In this document: piece after piece, positions 1-7,369 of the stretch | Layout: each line of letters begins with the position of its first letter | Position numbering within the stretch: position 1 is the first letter of the stretch | Assembly (NCBI GenBank): GCA_934700265.1 | Contig: CAKUXH010000018.1 | Location: forward strand, 1 to 14,721 | Direction of reading: 5' to 3' | DNA length: 14,721 nucleotides | Source of the DNA: an uncultured Opitutales bacterium | GTDB lineage: Bacteria > Verrucomicrobiota > Verrucomicrobiia > Opitutales > UBA9783 | Notes under the pieces: model-generated | What the model was told of the DNA's origin: nothing | Database searches by the model: none | Seen by the model: only the letters and a program-made list of their open reading frames with translations | Program-made: the position numbers and the translations under genes

Positions 1-531
1 AGAATCCTTATTTTTTTCGTCATTTTTATCTTTATCGTTTTGATTAGTTTGTGGATTTTTATCCTGATTTTTGTCCTGATTTTGTGGATGTTTTTGCTGT
101 TCTTTCAATTTTTCTAGAAGTTTTTTAGCAATATCTAGATTCTTTTTTGTATCTTTGGCATTTGGATTTAATGCGAGTGAACTTTCGTAGTTTTGAATGC
201 ATTTTTCTAGAACAGGAATTTGCTGTTCTTTAGTAACGTTTTGAAATTGTTTAAAGTAAGAATTCCCGAGATTATAAAATATAGATTCTTGCTGATTTGG
301 ATCAGTACATTTTTGTAATGAGGTAGAAAAATTTTTTTTAGCGCTTTCGAAGTCGTTTAATTGATAATGAGCGCAACCTAAATTATAAAAACCCTGCCAC
401 AAATTCGGATGTTTTGTACAATATTTTTGCAAATTAATTATAAGTTTTTCATCAATAGGAGGAGTTGGTATATTTTTTGAGAAAATACTGGTTGTTGAGA
501 GAAGCAAAACGATAAGAAATGTTTTTATCAT
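1..531 (-). CDS. BatC-like exported TPR protein (3' end cut by window)
   Basis: The reading frame is open from an ATG at 531 to the window edge (177 codons seen, C-terminus missing). Residues 1-18 form a typical Sec signal peptide (basic start, then FLIVLLL, ending SIFS). Residues about 44-77 and 82-124 look like two tetratricopeptide repeats (LWQGFYNLGCAHY, SIFYNLGNSYF, YESSLALNPNA). From residue about 148 the chain becomes a low-complexity Gln/Asn/Lys/Asp tail. Its ATG overlaps the batB stop by 4 nt (ATGA), so translation is probably coupled. In Bat operons a periplasmic TPR protein (BatC, or the fused BatB/C of some phyla) follows batB and is thought to be a protein-protein interaction partner of the VWA proteins. 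The BatC name rests on position, signal peptide and TPRs; the missing C-terminus could carry more domains. Confidence 0.8.
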   Translation of the reverse strand, partial: MIKTFLIVLLLSTTSIFSKNIPTPPIDEKLIINLQKYCTKHPNLWQGFYNLGCAHYQLNDFESAKKNFSTSLQKCTDPNQQESIFYNLGNSYFKQFQNVTKEQQIPVLEKCIQNYESSLALNPNAKDTKKNLDIAKKLLEKLKEQQKHPQNQDKNQDKNPQTNQNDKDKNDEKNKDS

Positions 532-1532
532 AAGTGAGATTTTGTTTTTTTAAAAGAGTAAAGTAAAGATTCAAGTGTTAAAAATAGCAATGTAAAACTT
601 GCGAACCAAGCATAACGTTCTATAGGAAGTTTTTCGATGCTTTCAAAATTTTCTTTTGGTAAATTTTTTAAAGCAGTTTGATAAATTGTTTGAAGCCCTT
701 CACCTGCATTTCCTAAAGGTACATAAAACCCATGTGTTATTTGTGCGATTTGCTGAAGTATAGATTCATCAAGCTTTGTAATGATGGTTTTCCCTTCAGA
801 ATCTTTTAAATATTCATTCATACCTCTAGCGTTTGTAATGCTGATAGGTGAGCCTGCTGGAGAGCCGATACCTACCGTATGGATAATAATGCCTTTTTTG
901 GCAATGTTTTGAGCTGTGGTTAAAGCGTCTCCCGATAAATTTTCTCCATCAGTTAAAAGTATAATTTGCTTAAAATTGGATTGTTCATCGAACATAGTTT
1001 CAGCTAATTTCATTGCAGACGATAAATCGGTTCCTCCCTTAGGGATAATATTTGTATCTAAAGCTTTAAGTGCAAGCATGAATGCGCTATAATCTGATGT
1101 GGATGGGCATTGTAAAAAAGCATTACCTGCAAAAGCGATGAGGCCAACTTGGTTGCCTTTTATTGATTTTAAAAGTTCCTGTATACTCATTTTCGCTAGT
1201 TCAAGACGATTAGGACGAACATCATTAGCAAGCATACTTTTAGAAGTATCAATTGCGAAAATAATATTAAGACCCGATTGTTCTCTTTTTTCAAGTACAA
1301 TTCCCCATTGAGGTCGCATTAAAGCAAAACCTAAACATAATAATCCCAAAAATAAGCAAATGCGTCGGAAAAAACATCCCCATTTGTTTCGGAGTGGTAC
1401 TTGTGAAACATAATTTTCTCCCCAAAGTTTTTTGAGAGATTTATCTTTTTTTTGTCTTAGTTTATAAGCTGTAAAGCATAAAAAACAAAAAAACAAAAAA
1501 CATAAGCCAAAGTAAGGATATTGAAATGTCAT
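528..1532 (-). CDS. batB: BatB-like membrane-anchored VWA-domain protein
   Basis: This 334-aa protein has two N-terminal membrane segments (about 8-24 and 56-72), a von Willebrand factor A domain (about 88-290) and a C-terminal membrane segment (about 308-326). That is the usual BatA/BatB layout, with the VWA domain facing the periplasm. The metal-ion-dependent adhesion site is intact: DTSKS at 95-99, the Thr of GGTDL at 168 and TDGE around Asp195. The family is linked to oxidative and envelope stress tolerance in Bacteroides and Leptospira, but its molecular role is poorly known. It overlaps batA upstream and the TPR gene downstream by 4 nt each, so it should be co-translated with them. The choice of BatB over BatA comes from gene order. 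Confidence is high for the domain and moderate for the exact symbol. Confidence 0.9.
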   Translation of the reverse strand: MTFQYPYFGLCFLFFCFLCFTAYKLRQKKDKSLKKLWGENYVSQVPLRNKWGCFFRRICLFLGLLCLGFALMRPQWGIVLEKREQSGLNIIFAIDTSKSMLANDVRPNRLELAKMSIQELLKSIKGNQVGLIAFAGNAFLQCPSTSDYSAFMLALKALDTNIIPKGGTDLSSAMKLAETMFDEQSNFKQIILLTDGENLSGDALTTAQNIAKKGIIIHTVGIGSPAGSPISITNARGMNEYLKDSEGKTIITKLDESILQQIAQITHGFYVPLGNAGEGLQTIYQTALKNLPKENFESIEKLPIERYAWFASFTLLFLTLESLLYSFKKTKSHL

Positions 1533-2470
1533 GATAAAATACGATAACGATAGTTCTTTAATAAAAATTCAATAATGAGAAGCAGAAAGCAGATAACTAA
1601 AAAAAGAGGAAAAAATTCAGTATATTCATAATAACCTTGGAGTTCAATTTTAGTTTTTTCTAAAGTATCTATTTCTTCATAAATTTTTTGTAATGTGTGG
1701 ACATCGTAAGCACGATAGAAACGCCCTCCACTTTTTTCTGCCATTTGAACGAGCGTTTGTTCATCAACTGGAAATATTTGATCGTTCCCTACCATGATCG
1801 TGTAGATTTTTGTCTGAAAATTATTAGCAATCTCAGCAGCTAATAATGGGGCTACATCTCCATAATTGTTAACACCATCTGTAAGTAAAATAATAAGCCT
1901 TGTTTTAGCTTTTAAATCTTTTAATCGATTTACACTCATAGTAATAGCACTACCAATCGCAGTTCCATCTTCAATGAGACCTGTTTTTAGTCTTTCAAGA
2001 TTTTTTAAGAGCCAGGGATGGTTTAAAGTTAGAGGACTAACGAGGTAAGGATAACGTGCAAAAGTTACGAGGCCGATTCGATCGTATTTTCGCTTTTCAA
2101 TGAATTCTGCTATAACAGCTTTAGCAGCTTGGAGTCTGGAAACGCGTTGTAATTGAGAAACTGAAAAATCAGGGATTTCCATGGAACTTGATAGATCCAA
2201 TGCTAAGATGAGATCAATGCCAGATTTGTTTTGTATATGAGAAATGACTCCTTGTGGGCGAGCTAATACAATTATAAGCGCGCTTAGACTTAAGGCTCTA
2301 AAAATGAGGGGGATAAATCGAGGATTCCAGTGGGAAGGCTTTATCGTATTAATAGAGGTATGGAATGTAAATTTTTGAGCATGCCAGACTTTTAAACTTA
2401 GCCATAGCCATAAAGGGATCCATAGCAAGTTGAGTAACACCCATGGATATTTGAATGTAAATGATTGCAT
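1529..2470 (-). CDS. batA: BatA-like membrane-anchored VWA-domain protein
   Basis: This 313-aa protein is a paralogue of the next gene. It has N-terminal membrane segments at about 8-28 and 53-70, a VWA domain at about 84-275, and a C-terminal membrane helix at about 285-303. The MIDAS residues are present: DLSSS at 92-96, the Thr of DGTAIG at 170, and Asp198 in TDGV. The ARPQG segment just after the second helix is typical of the BatA/BatB family. It starts 2 nt after the DUF4381-like gene ends and overlaps batB by 4 nt. It presumably acts as a metal-binding adhesion or assembly module on the outer face of the inner membrane, and is a likely client of the MoxR ATPase encoded at the head of the operon. 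No Shine-Dalgarno sequence is visible before the ATG. Confidence 0.92.
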   Translation of the reverse strand: MQSFTFKYPWVLLNLLWIPLWLWLSLKVWHAQKFTFHTSINTIKPSHWNPRFIPLIFRALSLSALIIVLARPQGVISHIQNKSGIDLILALDLSSSMEIPDFSVSQLQRVSRLQAAKAVIAEFIEKRKYDRIGLVTFARYPYLVSPLTLNHPWLLKNLERLKTGLIEDGTAIGSAITMSVNRLKDLKAKTRLIILLTDGVNNYGDVAPLLAAEIANNFQTKIYTIMVGNDQIFPVDEQTLVQMAEKSGGRFYRAYDVHTLQKIYEEIDTLEKTKIELQGYYEYTEFFPLFLVICFLLLIIEFLLKNYRYRILS

Positions 2471-2472
2471 AA

Positions 2473-3186
2473 TTATTGAATTGTTTTTGTTCTTTCTGCT
2501 TGTAGTTGAATAATTTTATCAGCAGATGTAAGAATATTTTTAGCTAAATTATATAATTCAAGCCGTTGGGGTTGTTCTAAGGTTTGTTGGGTAAATTTGG
2601 CAAGATCACACTGTTGAAGTAAATGTATGATGTCTTGTTGTAAATTTTGTGGGATAATATGGATAGATGGAAGTTTTTTAAAAACTTCATCTGTTGTGTA
2701 TTCAGGGGCTGGAAGTTTAAATACGGATGAAAGGTATTGGCGAATAGCATCTGTTACACCAAAAGCAAAAGGACGTGGGTCCAATTGTTGGACATGTTGC
2801 AAAGCATCATCAAGCGATTTTAGTGCTTGTTGGTAAGGATCTATAGGAATGATCGGTAGTGTTTTTTGTTGCTTCCGCTTTTTTAACCATAAGATTAAAC
2901 ATATGATTGCCAGAAGAATGATGGATGTAAGTGTGATAATTTTCCATAGTTCAGTAGGAAGATCAACTTCTGGGCGTATATCTTCAATTTCTGGAATATC
3001 GAGAGGATCTTCATTGGATGTTGATGTTGGATCAATTGGATTTGTGATATTGTTTGATGCAGTGGTTACGTTTGTGTTTTCAGGAAGGACAATACTTGGG
3101 ACAGTATCCACAGGATTATTATCTGAAAAACAAATGAATGGAACGATTAATGCAAAGAAATAAGGTAGTAAATTTTTTATTTTCAT
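2473..3186 (-). CDS. DUF4381-like membrane protein of the MoxR/Bat operon
   Basis: This 237-aa protein has a signal peptide (about 1-20), then a Thr/Pro/Asn/Asp-rich stretch (22-78) that is probably a periplasmic linker. A single strong transmembrane helix (80-100, ending in LKKRKQQK) follows, then a helical cytoplasmic domain (about 115-225). The cytoplasmic part carries motifs usual for the small membrane protein between the DUF58 and batA genes (PAPEYTTDE at 159-167, CDLAKF at 193-198). Its function is not established. The topology, periplasmic linker to cytoplasmic helical domain, would let it bridge MoxR in the cytoplasm to the VWA domains outside, but that is inference. It overlaps the DUF58 gene by 4 nt. 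The DUF4381 assignment is from position and motifs, not from a profile search. Confidence 0.75.
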   Translation of the reverse strand: MKIKNLLPYFFALIVPFICFSDNNPVDTVPSIVLPENTNVTTASNNITNPIDPTSTSNEDPLDIPEIEDIRPEVDLPTELWKIITLTSIILLAIICLILWLKKRKQQKTLPIIPIDPYQQALKSLDDALQHVQQLDPRPFAFGVTDAIRQYLSSVFKLPAPEYTTDEVFKKLPSIHIIPQNLQQDIIHLLQQCDLAKFTQQTLEQPQRLELYNLAKNILTSADKIIQLQAERTKTIQ

Positions 3187-4085
3187 GAGTGTTTATGGCG
3201 ATGTTTGAAAAGCATTTTTAATGCATTTGTATAAGGTTTTCCATTCATTAATGGTAATACTTCAATGCCTTGTTTTAAACAAAGGAATTGAAATGTATCC
3301 CAATATTTTTTTTGTTTTTTTTCAAAATCTGAACGTATCGTTTTGTCGTGAGTATCAATATAGTATTGCTGGTGAGTTTCTGCATCTTCGAGAGCAATAA
3401 AACCGACATCAGGAAGCATTTTTTCACGAGGATCTTCTATACGAATACAGAGCAAATCATGATGCTGATTGATACGAGATAAATCTTTTATTGTATCAGT
3501 TTCAATTTGAAAACAGGGAGGAATGAAATCAGAAATGAGGCAAATAATTGCTTTTTTCTTTAACATTTGGCCTAGCGCTTCTAGGCTTTTTTTAAGGTCG
3601 GTTTTTTCACTTTTAGGCCGAAAGAATAAGGTTTCGCGAATAATGCGAAGCAATTGTTGCCGACCTTTTTGAGGTGGTATAAATTTTTCGACGGTATCAG
3701 AAAATAAGAATAATCCAACTTTATCATTATTTTTTAAAGCAGAGAATGCGAGTAGACTTGCAACTTCGGCTGTGAAATCTCGTTTGGGTTGTTCTGTACC
3801 ACAAAAAGTTGAACCGCTAACATCGATAGCTAAAATAAGCGTTAATTCACGTTCTTCACGAAAAACTTTGATGAAAGGATGACCTAATTTAGCCGAAGCA
3901 TTCCAATCAATGAAACGGATTTCATCCCCCGGAGTATATTCTCTAATTTCTTCAAAATTTACACCTTGTCCTTTAAAAATGCTATGATAAGAACCGGCCA
4001 AGGCATCGGTCATGGCCATACGAGTACGTAGTTCAATGTTACGTACTCGTTGAAGAATAGAATGTATTTTATTATCTTCTAACAT
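3183..4085 (-). CDS. DUF58-domain protein of the MoxR/Bat operon
   Basis: This 300-aa soluble protein shows the DUF58 signature at residues 41-78 (GVNFEEIREYTPGDEIRFID then WNASAKLGHPFIKVFREE). A VWA-like fold follows, with DVSGS at 88-92 and ISDF at 184-187. It has no signal peptide or membrane helix, so it should be cytoplasmic. DUF58 proteins are almost always encoded directly after moxR and are regarded as its partner or client in complex maturation; the biochemical role is not defined. Its ATG overlaps the moxR stop in a TGATG arrangement (1 nt shared) and its own end overlaps the next gene by 4 nt, so the whole group is translationally coupled. Length and motif order are normal for the family. 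Confidence 0.93.
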   Translation of the reverse strand: MLEDNKIHSILQRVRNIELRTRMAMTDALAGSYHSIFKGQGVNFEEIREYTPGDEIRFIDWNASAKLGHPFIKVFREERELTLILAIDVSGSTFCGTEQPKRDFTAEVASLLAFSALKNNDKVGLFLFSDTVEKFIPPQKGRQQLLRIIRETLFFRPKSEKTDLKKSLEALGQMLKKKAIICLISDFIPPCFQIETDTIKDLSRINQHHDLLCIRIEDPREKMLPDVGFIALEDAETHQQYYIDTHDKTIRSDFEKKQKKYWDTFQFLCLKQGIEVLPLMNGKPYTNALKMLFKHRHKHS

Positions 4086-5095
4086 CAGGGCACAGGAATC
4101 GTTTCTAAAATTTTTTCAATGATTTGATCACTTGTAATATCTTCAGCTTCAGCTTCATAAGATAAACCAATTCGGTGCCTTAAAACGCTAGGAGCCATTG
4201 CTTTTACATCTTGTGGAATAACGTAACAACGATGCTTTAAGAAGGCCCAGGTTTTTGCAGCCAATGTTAAAGCGATTGTGGCACGAGGAGAAGCTCCGAA
4301 GCGTATTAAGTTTTTGATGTTTAAGTGATATTGTTCTGGTGTACGTGTAGCGTAAACGAGATGAACAATATAATCTTTAATTTTATCGTCCATGTAAATT
4401 TTATCGATCCATTCGCGGCTTTCAAAAATTTCTTGAGCAGATAATAAAGGTTTAGGTTCTTCTGTTGCTTGAAGTAAACTTTTAGATTCTAAAATAAGGC
4501 GCTCTTCATTCCAAGAAGGATAAGAAACGCTTAATTTTAACATGAAACGATCTACTTGAGCTTCTGGCAAGGTGTAAGTACCTTCTTGTTCAACAGGATT
4601 TTGAGTCGCCAAAACAAGGAAGGGATTTTCAAGTGGATAAGTTGTTTCACCTAAGGTTACTTGACGTTCTTGCATACCTTCAAGCAGTGCACTTTGTACT
4701 TTAGAAGGAGCTCGGTTGATTTCATCCGCTAGTAAGATGTTTGTAAAAATAGGACCTTTTTTGGTTGAAAATGTTCCGGAAGATGGGTTGTAGATGAGCG
4801 TTCCGATAATGTCCGATGGGAGCAAATCTGGTGTAAATTGTATACGTTGAAATTTTAGTTTAAAAATTTGCGCAATAGTTTTGATTAATAATGTTTGCGC
4901 TAAACCAGGTAGTCCTTCAAGAAGAACATGACCATTGCTTAACAGACCAACAAGTAGTTCATCGATAATATTTTTATTTCCAACAATAACTTTACTAACT
5001 TCTGATTTTAACAGCTCAATCCAAGCTGTCTTTGATTGAATTTGTTCGTTCAACTCAGCGAGCGATGGTTGTATATTTGAATTTAATTGTTCCAT
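4085..5095 (-). CDS. moxR: MoxR-family AAA+ ATPase, Walker A lysine replaced by glutamine
   Basis: This 336-aa protein is a MoxR AAA+ ATPase by full-length pattern. It has the Walker B ILLADEINRAP at 120-130, the MoxR-typical ALLEGMQERQVT at 136-147, sensor 1 in ATQNPVEQEGTY (Asn166), VDRF with Arg183, and GASPRA at 267-272. MoxR proteins are thought to remodel VWA-domain partners, which this operon encodes. The oddity is Walker A: it reads GLPGLAQT at 61-68, with Gln67 (codon CAA, complement of 4895-4897) where the nucleotide-binding lysine is expected. The ATG at 5095 was chosen because a longer frame exists only from a TTG at 5140, which lies inside the likely -35 box. No Shine-Dalgarno sequence is visible. 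First gene of the operon. Confidence 0.93.
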   Translation of the reverse strand: MEQLNSNIQPSLAELNEQIQSKTAWIELLKSEVSKVIVGNKNIIDELLVGLLSNGHVLLEGLPGLAQTLLIKTIAQIFKLKFQRIQFTPDLLPSDIIGTLIYNPSSGTFSTKKGPIFTNILLADEINRAPSKVQSALLEGMQERQVTLGETTYPLENPFLVLATQNPVEQEGTYTLPEAQVDRFMLKLSVSYPSWNEERLILESKSLLQATEEPKPLLSAQEIFESREWIDKIYMDDKIKDYIVHLVYATRTPEQYHLNIKNLIRFGASPRATIALTLAAKTWAFLKHRCYVIPQDVKAMAPSVLRHRIGLSYEAEAEDITSDQIIEKILETIPVP

Positions 5096-5111
5096 AATAG
5101 TAACATGAAAA

Positions 5112-5140
5112 ACTGTAAGATTTTTTGTGATTTTTGTCAA
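5112..5140 (-). promoter_or_regulatory. Putative sigma70-type promoter of the moxR/bat operon
   Basis: On the minus strand a perfect TTGACA (5140-5135) is followed after 17 bp by TACAGT (5117-5112; four of six matches to TATAAT). Transcription would start near 5105, leaving only about 10 nt before the moxR ATG at 5095. The -35 match is strong and the -10 moderate. AT-rich DNA yields chance hits, so this is a prediction. Confidence 0.5.
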
Positions 5141-5179
5141 ATATTTCTATTAAATATTGTTTGGCTTTTGATATATTTC

Positions 5180-5208
5180 TTGAAAAAATTTTTAATTTAT
5201 ACTATAAT
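5180..5208 (+). promoter_or_regulatory. Putative sigma70-type promoter of the cysteine-rich exported protein gene
   Basis: TTGAAA (5180-5185), a 17-bp spacer and a perfect TATAAT (5203-5208) face rightwards. The expected start of transcription, 6-8 bp past the -10 box, falls on or next to the ATG at 5215. The mRNA would therefore be leaderless if that ATG is the true start. Confidence 0.6.
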
Positions 5209-5214
5209 AAAAAT

Positions 5215-6990
5215 ATGAAGAAAGGACTTGCAAAATGTATAAAATCTGTTGAAGGAGGGGTATTTGAAGTAAGAAAAATCTGGCTAATATCTTTGATAAT
5301 AGGGTTTTTTAATTTACAATTTGGATTTGCCTACGAACCAGGGAGTATTTCAGGAAAATATCAGTCAGAATGCATAGATCATGGGTTTTGCTATAGCAAT
5401 TGGATGAAGACAACGATGAAAGAAAACTATGGATCTGAGGATATTGTTCGGCAATCGATATGTCCAAGTGCAATGGTAGATTCTGATGGTATTTTGTATA
5501 CGATAGATTTGTATGGCATGAGTAGTGGAAATTATGGGGCAGATTTTTTATTGTGTAAATATAGTGCGGATGAGGCAAAAGTGTCACTTTTAAAAAGTGT
5601 GCATTTTTATCCATGGGTAAACTGTGGAACGTCTATTAATCTGAAAGACGAGCCTTATTTGGGGATCTGGGGGTTCTATATAACAGATCGTTCTTATTGT
5701 GCAGATCGAATTCACAATAGTTTTCAACCAAACATCTCTCAACAAATAGGAACATCAAGTGGTTATATAGCTATTTGGTTCTATATTCCTCCTTTACGAT
5801 ATGCCTATGCTTCTACATCAAATGAAGGAATTTTGTATGCGGATTTTTTTAAGAGTGATTTGTCTTTATCGACTAAAAAAATATATTCAGAGAAAAATCC
5901 TTACTGTATAAATAGAGCTCCGTTTCTGAGATATAAAAATACTTATCCTTATACACCACAATTTGGAAATTATAGTGGGTGGCAGTATGGATCGAAAGTT
6001 CATTTAGATTTTTTAGCAACTGCTACAGAAACAGATCATAAATGTATAAATTGGTATCAACATAATTCTTCTTGGGAAACAAGAGCTTCTTATAAAAGTG
6101 TGCTAACGGGGGAAGCTTGGCTTCAAGATGGAGGTTTCTTGGGAGCTCTTGTAGGACATAGGTACATTTTCCGAAATAATTATGTTTATGGAATATTGGT
6201 AAGGTATGGATATTATTTATTGTTAATGAGAACGAATGTTAATACAGGAAAGGTTGTCCTTAAATCCTACGCCCCTGTTTCCATCTGGATAGAAACGTTT
6301 CAGGCTGGAGGAACTGACAGTTGTTACGATTATGATTTTTGTTTAATAGAAGATGAGGGTGATTTATTTTTCTGCACAACATCGCTTTGTGCTGGTGGAG
6401 GTTATACCGCATTTACTTCTTCGTATAATTGGACATCTACCTATTGTAATTGGACGATTAATCACTCTGCTCTTGTGATTAGGGGGTTTAAACTTTCGGA
6501 AGACGATACTTATCAAGCATTTGAAATGAGCGAGAATCATGATTATCCGCAAAATGTAATATATACAACTACGCTTCAAAGAGGATATAATGCAGTTATT
6601 GGAATAGAAAAAGCAACAAATGCAACAGCAAAGGAAAAATGTTTATATCTTAATACGCATAAGATTTGTGTTTATGAATCTGATTTAGGGAATAAATATT
6701 TGATTTATTGTTATTGCTATCCTGGAAAATCAAAACAATTATACTTGGGGTATGCTCCTGTATATTTTGCAAAAGATTCATCTGATATAAAACATGTAAT
6801 GTTAGGTACGAAGATTGAATTTAGAGAAAATAAAAATCAATGGAGCAATAGTTTTAGTAACTTTACGGATTGTTCACGCATTATTTCGATGGATTGTAGA
6901 AATGGGCATCTGTGGATTACTTGGATGAACGCTGATAATAGCAAATATTATTATTTCCATATACAGGCTAAGGATCTTATTATAGAGTGA
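5215..6990 (+). CDS. Exported cysteine- and aromatic-rich protein of unknown function
   Basis: I do not recognise this 591-aa protein. It has a long signal peptide: a basic and polar start, a hydrophobic core at about 22-38, and a likely cleavage after FGFA near residue 39. The mature part has about 19 cysteines and many Tyr/Trp/Phe residues, which fits a disulfide-bonded extracytoplasmic or surface protein. Short Gly-centred strand motifs recur (DGILY at 91-95, EGILY at 204-208, EGDLFF at 381-386, NGHLWI at 563-568). They would fit a beta-propeller or similar all-beta fold, but spacing is irregular and this is inference. No C-terminal anchor or outer-membrane signature is visible. The ATG at 5215 lies right behind a strong promoter. 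A longer frame to a TTG at 5134 would span that promoter and is less likely. It is monocistronic or nearly so, divergent from moxR. Confidence 0.82.
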   Translation: MKKGLAKCIKSVEGGVFEVRKIWLISLIIGFFNLQFGFAYEPGSISGKYQSECIDHGFCYSNWMKTTMKENYGSEDIVRQSICPSAMVDSDGILYTIDLYGMSSGNYGADFLLCKYSADEAKVSLLKSVHFYPWVNCGTSINLKDEPYLGIWGFYITDRSYCADRIHNSFQPNISQQIGTSSGYIAIWFYIPPLRYAYASTSNEGILYADFFKSDLSLSTKKIYSEKNPYCINRAPFLRYKNTYPYTPQFGNYSGWQYGSKVHLDFLATATETDHKCINWYQHNSSWETRASYKSVLTGEAWLQDGGFLGALVGHRYIFRNNYVYGILVRYGYYLLLMRTNVNTGKVVLKSYAPVSIWIETFQAGGTDSCYDYDFCLIEDEGDLFFCTTSLCAGGGYTAFTSSYNWTSTYCNWTINHSALVIRGFKLSEDDTYQAFEMSENHDYPQNVIYTTTLQRGYNAVIGIEKATNATAKEKCLYLNTHKICVYESDLGNKYLIYCYCYPGKSKQLYLGYAPVYFAKDSSDIKHVMLGTKIEFRENKNQWSNSFSNFTDCSRIISMDCRNGHLWITWMNADNSKYYYFHIQAKDLIIE

Positions 6991-7036
6991 TGAATGCTAT
7001 TTCTCATAATGATTTTTAGAATCATGGAATAATGAC

Positions 7037-7065
7037 TTGACGCAAGTTAAGAAGTTGTCGATAAT
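7037..7065 (+). promoter_or_regulatory. Putative promoter of the small exported protein / doxX / tig-clpPX unit
   Basis: TTGACG (7037-7042), a 17-bp spacer and GATAAT (7060-7065) make a good sigma70-type match. Transcription would start near 7072, about 15 nt before the ATG at 7087. The -35 box is covered by a 5-bp inverted repeat, ACTTG-ACG-CAAGT (7035-7047), which could be an operator. No CIRCE-type heat-shock element was seen. This is the only convincing promoter I see before the tig, clpP and clpX genes. Confidence 0.55.
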
Positions 7066-7086
7066 TAAGCCACAAACTTGTTAATT

Positions 7087-7350
7087 ATGATGAAAAAATG
7101 TTTTGTTTTTTTTGGAGCTTTTGTAGCTCTTATCAGCTCACGCTGCTTAGGTGACTATGTCGTACAAGATTTTACGAGCCCTAAGACAGGGAAATCCACT
7201 GTTTTCTGGGGGGATGCTTCCAAAGGTAAGGATGCTTATATCTTGGAATACGACAAAGATTCGGATAAATATTATTTCGAAAAAATTGAAAAGAATAAGC
7301 CTGAATCTAAAACCAGCGTTGAAACAAAAAAAGTTTCTGAGCAAAAGTAG
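7087..7350 (+). CDS. Small exported protein of unknown function (87 aa)
   Basis: The sequence begins MMKKCFVFFGAFVALISS, a clear signal peptide, probably cleaved near residues 19-23 (SRCLGD). The Cys at about residue 20 is not in a proper lipobox, so a lipoprotein is possible but unconvincing. The mature part is about 65 residues, hydrophilic and charged, with a strand-rich core (YVVQDFTSPKTGKSTVFWGD, YILEYDKDSDKYYFEKIEK) and a Lys/Glu/Ser tail. I recognise no family. Two adjacent ATGs (7087 and 7090) are possible starts; neither has a Shine-Dalgarno sequence. It follows the promoter at 7037-7065 and precedes the doxX-like gene by 19 nt, so it probably opens the downstream operon. Confidence 0.72.
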   Translation: MMKKCFVFFGAFVALISSRCLGDYVVQDFTSPKTGKSTVFWGDASKGKDAYILEYDKDSDKYYFEKIEKNKPESKTSVETKKVSEQK

Positions 7351-7369
7351 TAATTAATTATAAGAAAAC

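Noticed and set aside
1..90. Short near-repeats (ATCCTGATTTTT / GTCCTGATTTTG) as a tandem repeat or CRISPR-like element
   Set aside because: They encode the Gln/Asn/Lys/Asp low-complexity tail of the TPR protein and have no regular spacer structure.
1099..1311. Opposite-strand open frames inside batB, batA and the DUF4381-like gene
   Set aside because: They lie antisense to clearly conserved proteins, have no family features and look like shadows.
3100..3120. DnaA-box-like TATCCACA, and weaker TGTGGAT matches near 40-95
   Set aside because: They are single scattered copies inside coding sequence with no cluster, and the strand switch at 5.1 kb has no other origin features.
5309..5614. Minus-strand frame of 101 codons inside the cysteine-rich protein gene
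   Set aside because: It lies antisense within a longer gene with a signal peptide and promoter. Its own sequence shows no domain or start signal.
7009..7025. Hairpin ATGATT-N5-AATCAT after the cysteine-rich protein gene as a terminator
   Set aside because: The stem is only 6 bp, all but two pairs A-T, and no T tract follows. It is too weak to call a Rho-independent terminator.
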